Shown here one piece after another: positions 22,260 to 33,470 of a stretch of 64,000 nt of DNA; positions within the stretch are counted from its first letter, which is position 1, and each line of letters starts with the position of its first letter. The DNA is from Geosiphon pyriformis (Eukaryota; Glomeromycota; Glomeromycetes; Archaeosporales; Geosiphonaceae). Below the pieces are notes generated by a model, which did not search any database, was not told where the DNA came from, and saw nothing but the letters and a program-made list of their open reading frames with translations. A program made the translations under genes and the position numbers. The stretch is taken from contig JAAOMT010000071.1 of NCBI GenBank assembly GCA_016748015.1, forward strand, positions 262,863-326,862, read 5' to 3'.

Positions 22260-23690
22260 AATTCAAATGGATATTGGTTTTGTATTCTAATTTTGCCTCA
22301 TTCTTGAAAGACAATCAATGTTGGTATGAAGTTTTCCTGGTTTGTAGTGTATAATATATTGGTAGTTGGCTAAAAATCCTGTCCATCGGGTTTGTTTGGC
22401 ATTCAGCTGAGTGTTTTTATTTTGAAGCCATTTGAGTTCAATATTATCAGTGATAATGTCAAATTCTTTAGGCCTAAGATAAAGGTTGAAGTGGTGTAAG
22501 GCCCAAATTATGGCTGCTGTTTCTAGTTCTGTGGCAGGGTAGTTTTTCTCAACTGGTTTTAATGTTCTGTTAGCATAAGTGATTACTCGCTTATTTTTAT
22601 CTAATTGTGATAAGATGACACCAAAGGCAGTGTAAAAAACGTCTGTAGCTAGCCAAAATCAGTTACTGAAGTCTAAATAGACAAGAATTGAAGCTATTGT
22701 CAGCTTTTCCTTGAGAATTTCAAAAGCTTTTTGGTGTTTTTCTGTCTATTTGTATTTGACATTTTTAGTAGTGAACTGGTTGAAGGGTTTTGTAATTTCT
22801 GAGAATCCTTTAATAAATTTTCGGTAATAAGATGCTAATCCAATAAATCCTCTTAATTCTGTGGTATTTCATGGAGTCTTGAAGTTTTTGACAGTGCTAA
22901 TTTTTCCAGAGTCTGGTTTAATTCCATCTTGGCTAACAATGTGACCAAGAAAGGCCAAACTCATTTTTCTGAAGTAGCATTTTTCGATGTTCAGTTTCAA
23001 TTCTGCTTTCTGTAATTGTTGAAAAACTTTGTGCAGATGTTTTAAGTGTAATTCAAAAGATGGTGAATAAACATCAGTATCATCGAAATAGACAACTACT
23101 GATTTCCAAAGGAGGTCTTTGTAAACAACATCTATGAGTCTTTGGAATGTTGCTAATGCATTGCATAATCTGAAAGGCATTACATTGAACTCGTAATTTC
23201 CTCCTTGAGTAATAAATGCTGTTTTGGGACAATCTTTGGGATTCATGACAACTTGCCAGTATCCACTCTCTAAATCTAATGTTGAAAAGTATTTGGACTT
23301 CCCAAGAGCATCTAGCATGTCATCAATTCAGGGAAGAGGGTAGGCATCTCCAATGGTAACACTGTTGAGTTGTCAATAATCAACACAAAATTGTATCTTT
23401 CCATTTTTTTTTTAACTAAGACCACAGGTGAAATCTATGAACTCATTGATAGTTGAATAAGTCCATTGTTGAGCATCCGTTGTACTTCTTTGCAGATAAA
23501 TTGGTGACTTTCTGGAGCAATTCAGTAGGCTTGCTGTCATCTTGGTTTGGCATCTCCTATATAGATTTGGTGTTAAACCAAATCAGTTCTTCTTAAGTCA
23601 TTGTTGTTTTTGGCAAAGATATTGGCAAATTCTGCAATTAGCTCTTTGAACTGGTTTTGTTGTTGTGATTCAAGTTGTCTCATGTTGATT
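22260..23690 (-). pseudogene. A2 reverse transcriptase and RNase H
   Basis: RT palm is open at 22869-23318: FSTLDLESGYWQVVMNPKD, NVMPFRLCNALATFQ and a catalytic box VVVYFDDTDVYS, with Phe for the usual Leu (CTT to TTT). Fingers lie at 23320-23690 with stops and a slip in a run of T near 23405. RNase H at 22400-22640: WLATDVFYTAFGVILSQ, RVITYANRTLKPVEKNYPAT, ELETAAIIWAL and IITDNIELKW, so the acidic residues are present. The domain ends with the HYKPGKLHTNIDCLSRM segment near 22310. Confidence 0.85.
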
Positions 23691-23699
23691 CGAGATAGT

Positions 23700-25430
23700 T
23701 TTTCCATGACAACATGGTAGTTTTCAGAACTGGGGTTTGGGTTGATTTTTGGTAGTGAATGTCTAATAATTTCTGAAAAATTGGGAATTATTTAGGGTAG
23801 TTTTTGTTGAAAGATATTACTATGAATAACTCCAATTTCTAAGTTATTTAATAAAACTATGGGGAAATTGTTGGGATTGTAAAAAGTAACTTGGATTTTC
23901 TTTGTTCCTTCTGGAATATAAATGTTTGGGATCAAGATATTATGTTCCAAGCAGATTTGTTTGTTGGACTCAAAAATTTGTTGTGTGGTTGTTGGCTTTT
24001 CACAAGTGTAAATTTCAGGGTGTTCTCCAAAGGGTGAAATGGTAATTGGTTGTGGAAGTCATAAAATCTGGTGAGATTTTTTCTGTTTGTTAAGGGCTAT
24101 GTTTACTGGAACTGTGAATTGTTCAGTTGAATCAAAACCTTGGATTCCTCTTTTACTTTTTCCCAATAGTTTTCTTTGATTAACTAATTGTAAACCCAAA
24201 ATGTTGATTAAAGGTAAATAAATGGCTTGGGCAATTTTCTTGGCATGTTCAATCTTAAATGGCTTGTCAGTTTTGTTATAGAGTATTACTGTTATGTCAC
24301 CAGTATATCTAGTGTCGATTATTCCTCCTCTGACATTGATTCCTTTGCTTGCCAGAAAAGACCAGGAGGTGATTTAAATCATTGCTCCTGGTGGGATTTT
24401 GAGAGCAATTTTGAGGTTGATTTTTGTGAGAGATTTGGGTTTAAGAACAAGAGTATCCTTGTCTAGATATCTTAGGTCATATCCAGCATTAATTTCATGT
24501 GCTTTTTCAGGTTTTATTTCTTGTCCATTGTTGTTGAAGTATTTGAGTTATAAGACAGGCTGATTTTCGATGAGATAGATAGGTGTTGTTTCAATTTCTT
24601 TTGTTGCTTCAGGTTCTCCAAATTCAATTTCATATTCATCACTTTTGCTGGGCAAAGGAATGCTAAGAGCATAGTATTCAGAACACTATTGTTCATTACA
24701 AGGCATTATGCATTCCTTACATAATTTAATGTTCATTTGTTCTAACCATTGAGCTTGAGCTTCTTTAGTCAGGTAGGTGTGACTTGTGATTTGATGGTAC
24801 ACTTTTACTTCATCTTTATAATCGAATCTAGCTAATTCCATAGTGTATTTAATGTATTCTGCTTCTTTCATTTGACAAATATTTTCTTTGGTAACTCTAT
24901 TAACTAATGCCATTGCTAGGTTGAAAATCATCTCAGCATCATGGGGGTAGTGATAAAGTTTGTTGAGAGCATTGTTGTATGTTGCATCAAAAGGTGTTCC
25001 TCTTTTGACTTTTTCGGAAATTGATAAAACATATTGGCAGGTTTAATCGCAGACTTCTCCTCTCATTACTACATCAATCCAATTGTATTCTTCTAATAGC
25101 ATATCTCTACAAGTCAAACAAGGAGTGTTGTTCCATTTTCTGCTTCTTTTTATTAGATGGCCTCATCATTCTCTGTGGCAAGCCTTGCAGTAATAACAAG
25201 TATGATTTTCATATTCTTCTTCAGGTGAAATGTAGGCTCCCATTGAGGAGAGTTTCTTGTGGCAGTCCTTGCATTTGAGTGGAATGTAAGGATATCATTT
25301 TTTTGGTTCTGGTTTAGAATATGGGATGTTCCATCTAAGGGTTTCTGGTTCCTCTGAATATGAGTTTGTTGCAAAATATGTTTGTTTAGTTTCTTCAGCC
25401 CAGTTAGATGTTGATTCAATTGCCATAAAT
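23700..25430 (-). pseudogene. A2 Cys-rich module and dUTPase domain
   Basis: Cys-rich segment at about 25040-25300 (LKCKDCHKKLSSMGA, CYYCKACH, CLTCRDML), helical segment at 24686-24931, and a damaged ribbon CKECIMPCNEQ followed by a stop in place of Trp. dUTPase at about 24110-24530: HEINAGYDLRYLDKD (motif 1), a stop and changed residues in motif 2, GGIIDTRYTGDITV (motif 3), KKIAQAIYLPL (motif 4) and RGIQGFDSTEQF (motif 5, two Gly lost). It is more decayed than the A1 copy. Confidence 0.7.
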
Positions 25431-25439
25431 GTTTCGACT

Positions 25440-25930
25440 ACAAACTTTTTTTCCTTTTCTTCAAATTCGAAGACAGAGGCTTTCTCTAATTGTTTGTTGA
25501 ATGTACCACAAGTAGCAGGTATTCGGACATGTCGTTCTTAATAGGAGAGTTGTAATTCTTGGGTTTTCCAGTCTAATTTTGCATTGGCTTTTTGGAGCCA
25601 ATCATTTCCAACAAGGGCTTGATACTGGGGCATGTCCATTACAAGAACTTTGACTGGAATGATGATTCCATCAAAAGTGAACAGAAAATTGTCAATTTCT
25701 CCTACTGGAGTCTTTTTTATGTCATTGGCAGTGATGATTACTGTTTGAGCTAGTCGGTTGACATTTCTCTTTAACTGTTGCATTAACTGATAGGTGATAA
25801 TGCTTTCAGTAGATCCATTGTCTAAGATCAAGTGAATTGCCTTTTTTTCAACTTCTGCTTCAGTGTACATAGCAGTGATTGCTTTTTGTTCATTGGTGGC
25901 TGTATTGCTAAGCAGAAATGGTGACTCATT
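25440..25930 (-). pseudogene. A2 protease region
   Basis: Retropepsin-like segment, open at 25538-25870. The active-site loop LILDNGSTESIITYQL has Asn for Ser (GAC AAT GGA, one G-to-A change) but keeps the Asp and Gly. Downstream VPVKVLVMDMPQYQALVGND matches the A1 copy. Confidence 0.7.
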
Positions 25931-25939
25931 TGCTTTGAA

Positions 25940-27930
25940 CTCAAAAGGGAATATATTTGAAAGGTTGGCGTTTTCAGCAATTCTGGCTGGTGGGATTGTG
26001 GTAGGAGTATAGGAAAGGTTTTGTTGTCATGCTGCAGCTCTACTTTCCAAGAGTGCAGTATAGTAAAAATTCTGTTTTTCAGATATTGTAAGATATCTAG
26101 ATTGAGTATGATAATGGGTAGATCTTGGCTAAGCTGGATTTCAGGGAACTAATTGGTTATTTGGATTGATTCTGTTGTTGTTTGTTGTGAATCAGTTTTG
26201 TGGTACAAATTGGTTTTGTTGAACCAATCTTCAAGCAGGTACTTGGTAATGTTGAATGAGTTGTCGATACTGTTGTTGCATTGGCTGTGGAGCAGGTTGA
26301 TAGTAGTCAGTTTGATATTGTGGTCTTGGTGGATTGTAAACTAGTGGTAGTGGTAGTTGGTAATAAGATTGTTGTGGTGAAAGATAATGTTGATTACTCC
26401 TATTCTGTTGGTTTCATTGTAGCTTCCTGCAATTTCTTTTCCAGTGGCCAGGAATTCCATAGTAATGGCAATTCTGAGGCTGGTTATTAGAGGATGATGT
26501 AAAATTGTTTTGATTCCGTCTTTGGGGTGGTTGATATCTTTGGAGTTGCTATTGTTGTTGGTTGGTGAAATAGTTTTTGACTTTTTTTGAGAGTTGGTCA
26601 ATTTTCTCTTCAGCTGCTAAGCTGGTTTCTCCAATAGCTAAGTTCACAAGTTTTGTATGATTGGCTTCTTCCATGGCCATTTCATATCTCTTTGCATGCT
26701 GAATGGCAGAGTTTAAATCTTCTGGGGCATGTGGGTGAACTTTTTTAATCAGTTTATCCTTTAAACCAGTGATAAATTAATCCAAGATTTGAGCATCAGA
26801 ATAATAATCATTAGTTTCAAGTTGGCAAATTTGTCTGAGAAGTTTGTTGAATTTCTCAATATAAGTCATGACAGATTTAGAGGGTTCTTGTTTGATATTG
26901 CGAAAACAATTTTGAAGTGTGATTGAGGTGTTGTTATCAGTGAATTGTTCTAAGAAGGCAGTTTTGAAAACTGTCCAGTCATTAAAAGGGGTGGTTAAGT
27001 TTTCGAACCATTTGCCTGCTGTTCCTTTGAGAAAGTAGGAAATTGTTCTTAACATTCTGGCAGCATTCCATCTATTTGCATCTCCAGCTTTAGTAACTTG
27101 GTTGAGCCATTCTTGGGGACTGGTCTCAATGTCTTCTCCATTAAATTCAGAGATTTTTGTGATGTATGCTGTTATTTTGTTTTCTTCATTTTCACTGTCT
27201 ATTGATTCTTCTTCAGATATTTCAGAGTCGTTTTCTTCGCTTACTACTGTCTCAGAGTGTTCACTTCGATTTTCAGCTAGAAAGTCAAGGAGATTGGAAC
27301 TAGTTTGAAGGGGTTCTTGTTGTCTGGTAAGACTTTTAGGTGATGTAAAATCTTCTAGTCTTGCAAATCAATTTAAGGGTGAGTTAGGTGTTTGTGCTTG
27401 TGCAAGTGAAGCTAGAAAAGATGTGATAGTAAGTGGAAGTTTTGAACTGGTTCCTTGTTTAGGTGTTTGTAAGTGTTTGGCAGTTGTTTTTGGTAGTATT
27501 AGGAGTATTTGGGGTGGTTTTTGAGTATTGCTTCAATTTTTGTTTGCCTTTGTTGCTTGTTTTTGTCTCTGATTCAAAATCAATAGAGTATTGAGACTGC
27601 ACTGGATATGTTTTTTCACAGTACTTGATAATGTTAAAATTAAGTTCTTGAAAGTAAGTGGCAAGTGTTTCACTATTAAGGTCTTCAGTTCCCAACTGTG
27701 AATAGTGTACTAAATTATTGTAAAGGTTGCTTCTAACTTCTGAAATATTGTAATTTCCAAAAAGATAATTGTTGATGCAGTTTTCAATGTATTGATATAC
27801 TGATTTCTTGACAATTTCAATTCCATCTGGAATGTTAAATCTTTGTTTGCAGTGGGTGTAAATTGACTGGTAATACTCTAGAGTTATTGCATCTGGTGTG
27901 GTTACCACTTTGAAGTTGTTTTTGCTGTGT
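25940..27930 (-). pseudogene. A2 gag
   Basis: Homologous to A1 gag. An N-terminal open part (27459-27908) is followed by a slip, a capsid-like open part (26777-27055: FLKGTAGKWFENLTTPFNDW, RNIKQEPSKSVMTYIEKFNK), a Gln-rich linker, and a knuckle near 26420-26475 reading CHYYGIPGHWKRNC, in which the second Cys is Tyr (TGT to TAT). A Tyr/Pro/Gln-rich tail leads into the protease. Confidence 0.75.
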
Positions 27931-27933
27931 TGT

Positions 27934-27951
27934 TTCCGTAGAAGAGCACCA
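27934..27951 (-). promoter_or_regulatory. A2 primer-binding site
   Basis: TGGTGCTCTTCTACGG on the minus strand, two bases inside the 5' LTR. It starts with TGG, as needed to pair with the CCA end of a tRNA. A1 has TGGTGCTCTCCCAC at the same place. I cannot name the tRNA. Confidence 0.6.
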
Positions 27952-27953
27952 AA

Positions 27954-28932
27954 TATTACTGGAGGTTTTTGGTCTCTTTTTAGCTCTTATATGTTTGTTG
28001 TAATGTTGTTAATTCATGACTATGGAAAGTGTTTGAATCTCCGATAACTGAATTTTATCTTCAAATTATCTCCTATAATTTGAATGACTGGGCTTATAAG
28101 TGGAATGACCAATTCCATACCAGTTACTTGTGTAGTTATGTTGTAGTAAATGTCAACTCTTTTCCAAGAATTGCTCATCTGGAAGCTCACTAAAAATGTG
28201 TAGTTACTTTGCTGTGAAAGTCAACTCTTCTACAGGAATCTTGTTTGTAGGCTACCCTAATGATTGTAATAAAAAAATAAAAATAAAAATAAAAGAAATA
28301 TAAAAGAAATAGGTTTTTATTAAGGGAATGTTTTCTATCCAGGCCTGGAGTCACTAACAGTTTACTGAAATTGGTAGCTAATCAATTTCAAAATGTTAGT
28401 TGGGTTTTGATGATTTTTTAAATGCAATAATTAAAGAATTTGGTTTTTCGAATTATTTGATATTTATTTCTTTTTGTATGTGTAGGAATGATTCTAAGTG
28501 ATAAATCTAAAGTAAGATATATTTTCTCGAAGAAAAAAGCTCTTCTTTTATACAACTTGTTGTAACACTATTTCATGAACTTGAACTTTGCTCTTTTCTA
28601 CAATTTTGCTGAACTAAAGATACATTTTGGCAAACTACAAATTATTTCTGCAAACTATTAGATATTTCAGTGAACTATCAATTATTTTGGCAAATTTCTA
28701 CAAATTTCAGCAAACTTTTGAATATTACATATTTCGAGGTATTGCATAATTGATCATTGCAATTAGGTTACATTTGTGTTATGTACAAATTGGGTTATTA
28801 ATTAAATGATAATTTTGGATATTTTGCTAATGTAATAAGTGATAATTTAAAATGATAATATATGCTAATTAATGATAGGAATTATAAAAATAATTTCATG
28901 CTAAATAATATCTCTAATTTCATCTGGTAACA
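27954..28932 (-). repeat. 5' LTR of element A2
   Basis: 979 bp; the terminal TG reads TA on the plus strand (TATTACTGG), with the other end CTGGTAACA. A TATAAAAG box on the minus strand lies near 28547. Most CpG sites of the TTCGGC array (28600-28740) are changed to TpG or CpA relative to 19077-20055. Confidence 0.92.
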
Positions 28933-29400
28933 CTGTTGTCTTTACTGGTAATTGTTAATGGTCCAACTAAGTCAATTTCGATATGATCGAATAGTTGTCC
29001 TACTTTAATTGGTCTTAATGGTTTACTGGGTTTTGTTTCTCTTCTTCTCTGACAAGCATCACAATTTTGAACATATTGGATGATGTCTGGATACATTGAT
29101 GGCCAATAATATCTTTTTCTGGTTTTTTCTATGGTTGCTTTTTTATGAAAATATCTTGCTGTTAGATTTGAGTGCATGTTGAATAATATTGTCTCTTTCT
29201 CTGGTTCTGTGATTACTTTGGTTGGTTGATCTGGATTTCTTCTGTTCTTCTGGTAAAGTATATTTTGATGGTTGATAAAATATTTTGATTGTTGTTTTAT
29301 GTTCTTTTGTTCCTGTTGAGATAATTTCTCCTTGAACAATTAGGTATTTATATAATATTGGAGTTGTTGATATTTTTGTATATTTATCTTTTGTTATATT
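28933..29400 (-). pseudogene. B3 integrase, N-terminal half
   Basis: Open from 29339 down to the A2 junction. It has the HHCC region (FNMHSNLTARYFHKKA, CDACQRRRETK) and the first core strand HIEIDLVGPLTITSKDN, which keeps the first catalytic Asp, unlike A2, B1 and B2. The frame continues at 19076 with RYITVAMDYL. B3 integrase therefore keeps all three acidic residues, though stops remain. Confidence 0.85.
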
Positions 29401-30860
29401 TTTGGGTTGAAATGTTTTTTAAATTTGTCTTATTCACAACAATCTGTTGGCATTTCTATTTTTTTTTCCTTTTTATAATGTACTGTATAATTAAATGGTG
29501 AAAGTTCTATTTTTTATCTGACATGGCAATTATTTCCAAATTTTTGTTTCTGAATTGAAGTCAATCTTTTGTGATCAGTATATATGTCAAACTTCTGACT
29601 CAAATATTCTTTCTATTTGATGACAGCCCAATAGATAGCTAAGTGTTCTAGTGTTGAAGTTTCATAGTTCTTTTTAGCTGGATTTAAGCTTCTATTGGTA
29701 TAAACTACTGGATGCTCTTTTTTATCTGGTTTTCTTTGCAATAGTACTGCTCCCAATGCTTGACTAGATGCATTGGTTGTTATTATGAATGACTTGCTAT
29801 AATCTGAATAGATCAATACTAGGGCTTGAATAAACTTTCTTCTTAATGTATCAAAAGCTTTTTGTTGAGTTTCAGTCCATTCATATTTGGTGTTCTTTGT
29901 TTAAAGTTGGTGTAATGGTTGAGCTATTTTGGAAAAATCTTTGATAAAGTGATGATAGTATTCCACAAATCCCAAGAATGCTCTTAATTTGGTGAGATTA
30001 TTTGGTACTAGAAAGTTCTTAACAATCTCTAGCTTGTTTGGATCTGTTTTAATACCATTTTTGCTTACTACATGTTCCAAAAACTTGAGTTCTGTTTTGT
30101 CAAAGAAGCACTTATTTGCGTTTAATTTCAATCCTGCTTATCTGAGTCTTTTAAATACTTGTTGGAAATAATGTAGATGATTATCAAATGTTTTGAAAAA
30201 CACATTGGTATCATCTAAGTAAACAATTATTGATTTCTACAGTAGTCCAGTATAGACAATTTTCATAAGCCATTGGAATGTTGCTGAAGCATTTATCAAG
30301 CCAAATGGCATGACTTTAAACTCAAAATTCTTTTTTTATATTGTGAAAGCTGTTTTCTCTTTGTTTTCTGGTTTTATGGCTACTTGCCAGTAATTACTGT
30401 CTAAGTCTAAAGTCGAGAACCATTTCTTTTCTCCAAAAGCATCAAACAGCTCTTGGATCTTTGGTGTTGGATAGCTATCACTTTTAGTTACTCCATTTAG
30501 TTTATGGTAATCCACACAGAAGCAGATTTTCCCATTTTTCTTATGGACTAGTACTACTGATAATAATTATGGGCTTATTAATGGCTGAATTAGTCCATTT
30601 TCAAGCATTCAATTAATTTCTTGATGAATGATTTTATGGTTGGCTGGCAGTACTCTGTATGTTCTTTGTTTAATTGGCATTGTATCTTCAGTCTTAATTT
30701 GATGCTGAATTATATCAGTTCTGCCAAATTCATTTTCACTTGCAAAGATATTATTGAAGTTGTTGAGTAACATTCTAAGTTGCATTCATTGAAATGGGTT
30801 TAAGTTTCCCAAGTTCATCTGTTCTAATTGTTCTGGTTGGAGCAGATAACATTCTTCTCA
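29400..30860 (-). pseudogene. B3 reverse transcriptase and RNase H
   Basis: RNase H at 29540-29830 (FIITTNASSQALGAVLLQ, YETSTLEHLAIYWAVIK), connection domain at 29901-30131 (FLEHVVSKNGIKTD, LRAFLGFVEYYHHFIKDF), RT palm with YLDDTNV at about 30205-30235, and fingers up to 30850 (HKKNGKICFCVDYHKLNGVT). Stops near 30140, 30240, 30330 and 30560. Confidence 0.82.
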
Positions 30861-32800
30861 TCCATAGATTGTTTGTAATGTAATATCTACATATCCACAC
30901 AATTGTGAAAAGTCTGGAATGGAGTTTGGTGGTTGTTCTTCAATTTCAATAGTTAAATATTCAATGGTGGTTTCTTCTGGTATCTTCATGATGTTTTCCA
31001 TGTTGTTGTAAATAAGGATTTAAATATAACCATAATTCTTGGCTAGTATGTGTAAATTAATTAATCTAATCTCTCCTGATTCACAAAGTTGTGCTTCTGT
31101 CTCAAACATTTGAATCTGATCCTTCATTTTTCTCTCTATAGTTACTATGTACTAATTATATGGTGGAATGGAAATTAATTGACAAATAGAGATAATTTTT
31201 TTCTTGTCAATAATCTCTTCTTCTGCCATATTGACTGGTATATCTATTCTACCTGTGGACCCAAATCTTTGTATCCCTCTTGCTATTATTCCTAATTTTT
31301 TCCTGTTTCTCACTAATACTAGTTAAGCTACTTTAACCAGAGGTAGGAATATTGCCTGTGCTATCTTTTTATTTGGATCTATGATATATGCCTTTTCTGA
31401 ATCATTTTGTAGCATAGCAATAATATTTTTTATGTATTCTGTATCAATTATTCTTCTTCTGATGTTGATTTCTTTTTTGGCTAAGCTATTCCTAAATGCT
31501 AACTGAACTATTGTTGTTGCTGAAATTTTTAGTGCTATTTTGAGATCAATACAGATGTGTAAATAGAGTTCCAATTTGATGGGATCTTTTTCTGGATATC
31601 TCAGATTAAACTTTGCATCAGTATCATGTGCATATTCTGGCATAATACCTTTATTATTATTGCTAAACCATTTAAGTTTTTGTTTCTTGGTGAGGTCAGG
31701 AAGTGCGATAAATGTTTTGGAATTTAAATTGTAGCCCAAATTATTGTTATTTCTGTTGTCATTTTGAGCAGAGCTGGAATCATTGTTTTCATCATTGTCG
31801 TTGTTGGAGTTTGAATTGGGATTGAAAATTGATTCCGATTCTAATACACAGTTGTTGATTGGCTTGTTTTCCTCTGAAATCATGTAGATCATGCATGGTG
31901 GGGAATTATAGATGAGATCACACTTATTACAATACTAGAAGTCACATGGGATCAAACAATGGTTACATAATCAGATGTTTATTTCTTTTAAGCACTGTTT
32001 CTGTTTTTCTTTGGTTGGTGCCAAATTTTAATAGTGCTTATGAAATTTTTCTGGGCCTGTTTCCAGGTCCAGGAAAACATCTGAGTTGGGAATCAGAACA
32101 ATATTGACTGGTTCTAGAGGGTTGTTCTTGATTTCTAATATTTCACTAGACATAACATCTTCTACTTTGGCATTTACCATTCGCCAAATCTCATCTTTGT
32201 CATGTGAGTAACTGTTCAAACAAGAGATTGCTTGGTGCCAGGTGGCAGTAATAGGCATTCCACAACTTACCTAGTCACTGATGAGAATTGTTTATTGGCA
32301 TGAAGTGTTGTATGTTTCTTTTCATCCAGGAATGTCATTCCATATTCTTTCATCAAATAATTGTTCTCACAAGTGAGACATGGTTTATTGTCCCACTTGC
32401 CTTGTTGTTTTGAGTAGTCATATTATTCTTGGTGGCATGACTTGCAGTAATAATGAGTTTGCATTTAGTAATCTTTGTCGGGTGCAATCCAAGCTTCCAT
32501 AGAAGAAAGTTTCTTGTCACAATCTTGGTATTTGAGTGGAATATGTGGCAGTTGTTTTAGTGGCTCATGTGAGTAGGATCTCTCCCAGCCACTAGTTATT
32601 TCTTTGGTTGTTGTGTCTTTTTCTGTTGTGTTCTCTTCTTTATCTTTTCCTTTATTGTTCCAAGAAAGTACTAGTGGTAGCTCGTTGTGTTTGGTGTCAG
32701 CCCAGAAGACTTGGTACACTTCTCAGATAGGTTTTTTTTCTTTTTCTTCTAATTCAATGAGTGATTTGTTGTCAAGAGTGGTCTTGAAGTGACCACAAGT
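30860..32800 (-). pseudogene. B3 dUTPase domain and Cys-rich module
   Basis: An open segment at 31323-31892 has the Asn/Ser-rich acidic linker and dUTPase motifs 1-4 (DTDAKFNLRYPEKD, AFRNSLAKKEINI, RRIIDTEYIKNI, NKKIAQAIFLPL), with motif 5 beyond a stop near 31260-31290. Below it a conserved connector leads to RT. Upstream, 31900-32740, is the degraded Cys-rich module; the parts at 32028-32258 and 32465-32719 are readable, including the KLSSM element. Confidence 0.7.
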
Positions 32801-33470
32801 GGCTGGCATGCGTGTGTGGTGGCCATTCTGACTGAATTACAGTTCTTGGGTGTTTTAGTCGAACATGGCATTGGCTTTTGACAGCCAATTGTTTCCAATA
32901 AAAGCTTAATACTAAGTTGCTTCCATCACCAATACCTTGATTGGTATTATAATGTTGTTAACTTTAAATAAGAAATTGTCTATTTCACCAATCAGAGTTT
33001 TGGTCACTCCATCAGCAGTGATTATGCATGCACTGGCAGCATGATCAACTCAATAACCTAATTGGTTCATAAGTTGTCATGTAATGATACTACTGGCTGA
33101 TTCACTGTTTAGGATCAGTTTAATGTGCTGTCCATTAACTTTAGCATTGGTATACATTGCAGTGATGGGTTTTGATTCTAGAGCAGCTCCACTGAATAGT
33201 GGCATTTCAATTGGTTCCTCAAATTTAAAAAGAAAGATAGTGGTAAGTAATTTGTCTTCTGTAATAGTTGTTGGCAGAATATTGTTAGTAAGTGGTTTTT
33301 GGTTGGCTTTTGATTTATTGGATGTGGTATTTTCTGAGGTAACTAGAAGACTTAAATAGTTCTGGGAATTCGGGTTTTGGGTGTATTCAGTGTCTGAATT
33401 CCATTGTTGAAATCTTGATAGTTGTGTGGAGGAACTGGGAATCAGTTGATAGACTATTATCAACAATTTC
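32800..33470 (-). pseudogene. B3 protease region
   Basis: The segment 33077-33466 ends in the active-site loop LILNSESASSIIT, where Asp-Ser-Gly reads Asn-Ser-Glu (AAC AGT GAA), two G-to-A changes. It continues below with IPIKVLVMEAT-type sequence matching B2. Inactive as written. Confidence 0.65.

Larger units (their letters stand above)
19077..28932 (-). mobile_element. Complete Ty3/gypsy element A2 nested in B3 integrase
   Basis: Minus-strand element of 9856 bp bounded by two 979-bp LTRs. The flanks CTGT (19073-19076 and 28933-28936) are a 4-bp target duplication: removing the element and one copy restores the sequence ATATCTGTTGTC found in the intact integrase of B1. Primer site TGGTGCTCTTCTACGG is at about 27934-27951. 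A polypurine tract AAGAAAAAGG abuts the 3' LTR. All expected coding regions are present; gag and pol carry stops, and the pol frame shifts near 23405 and 22260. Confidence 0.92.
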
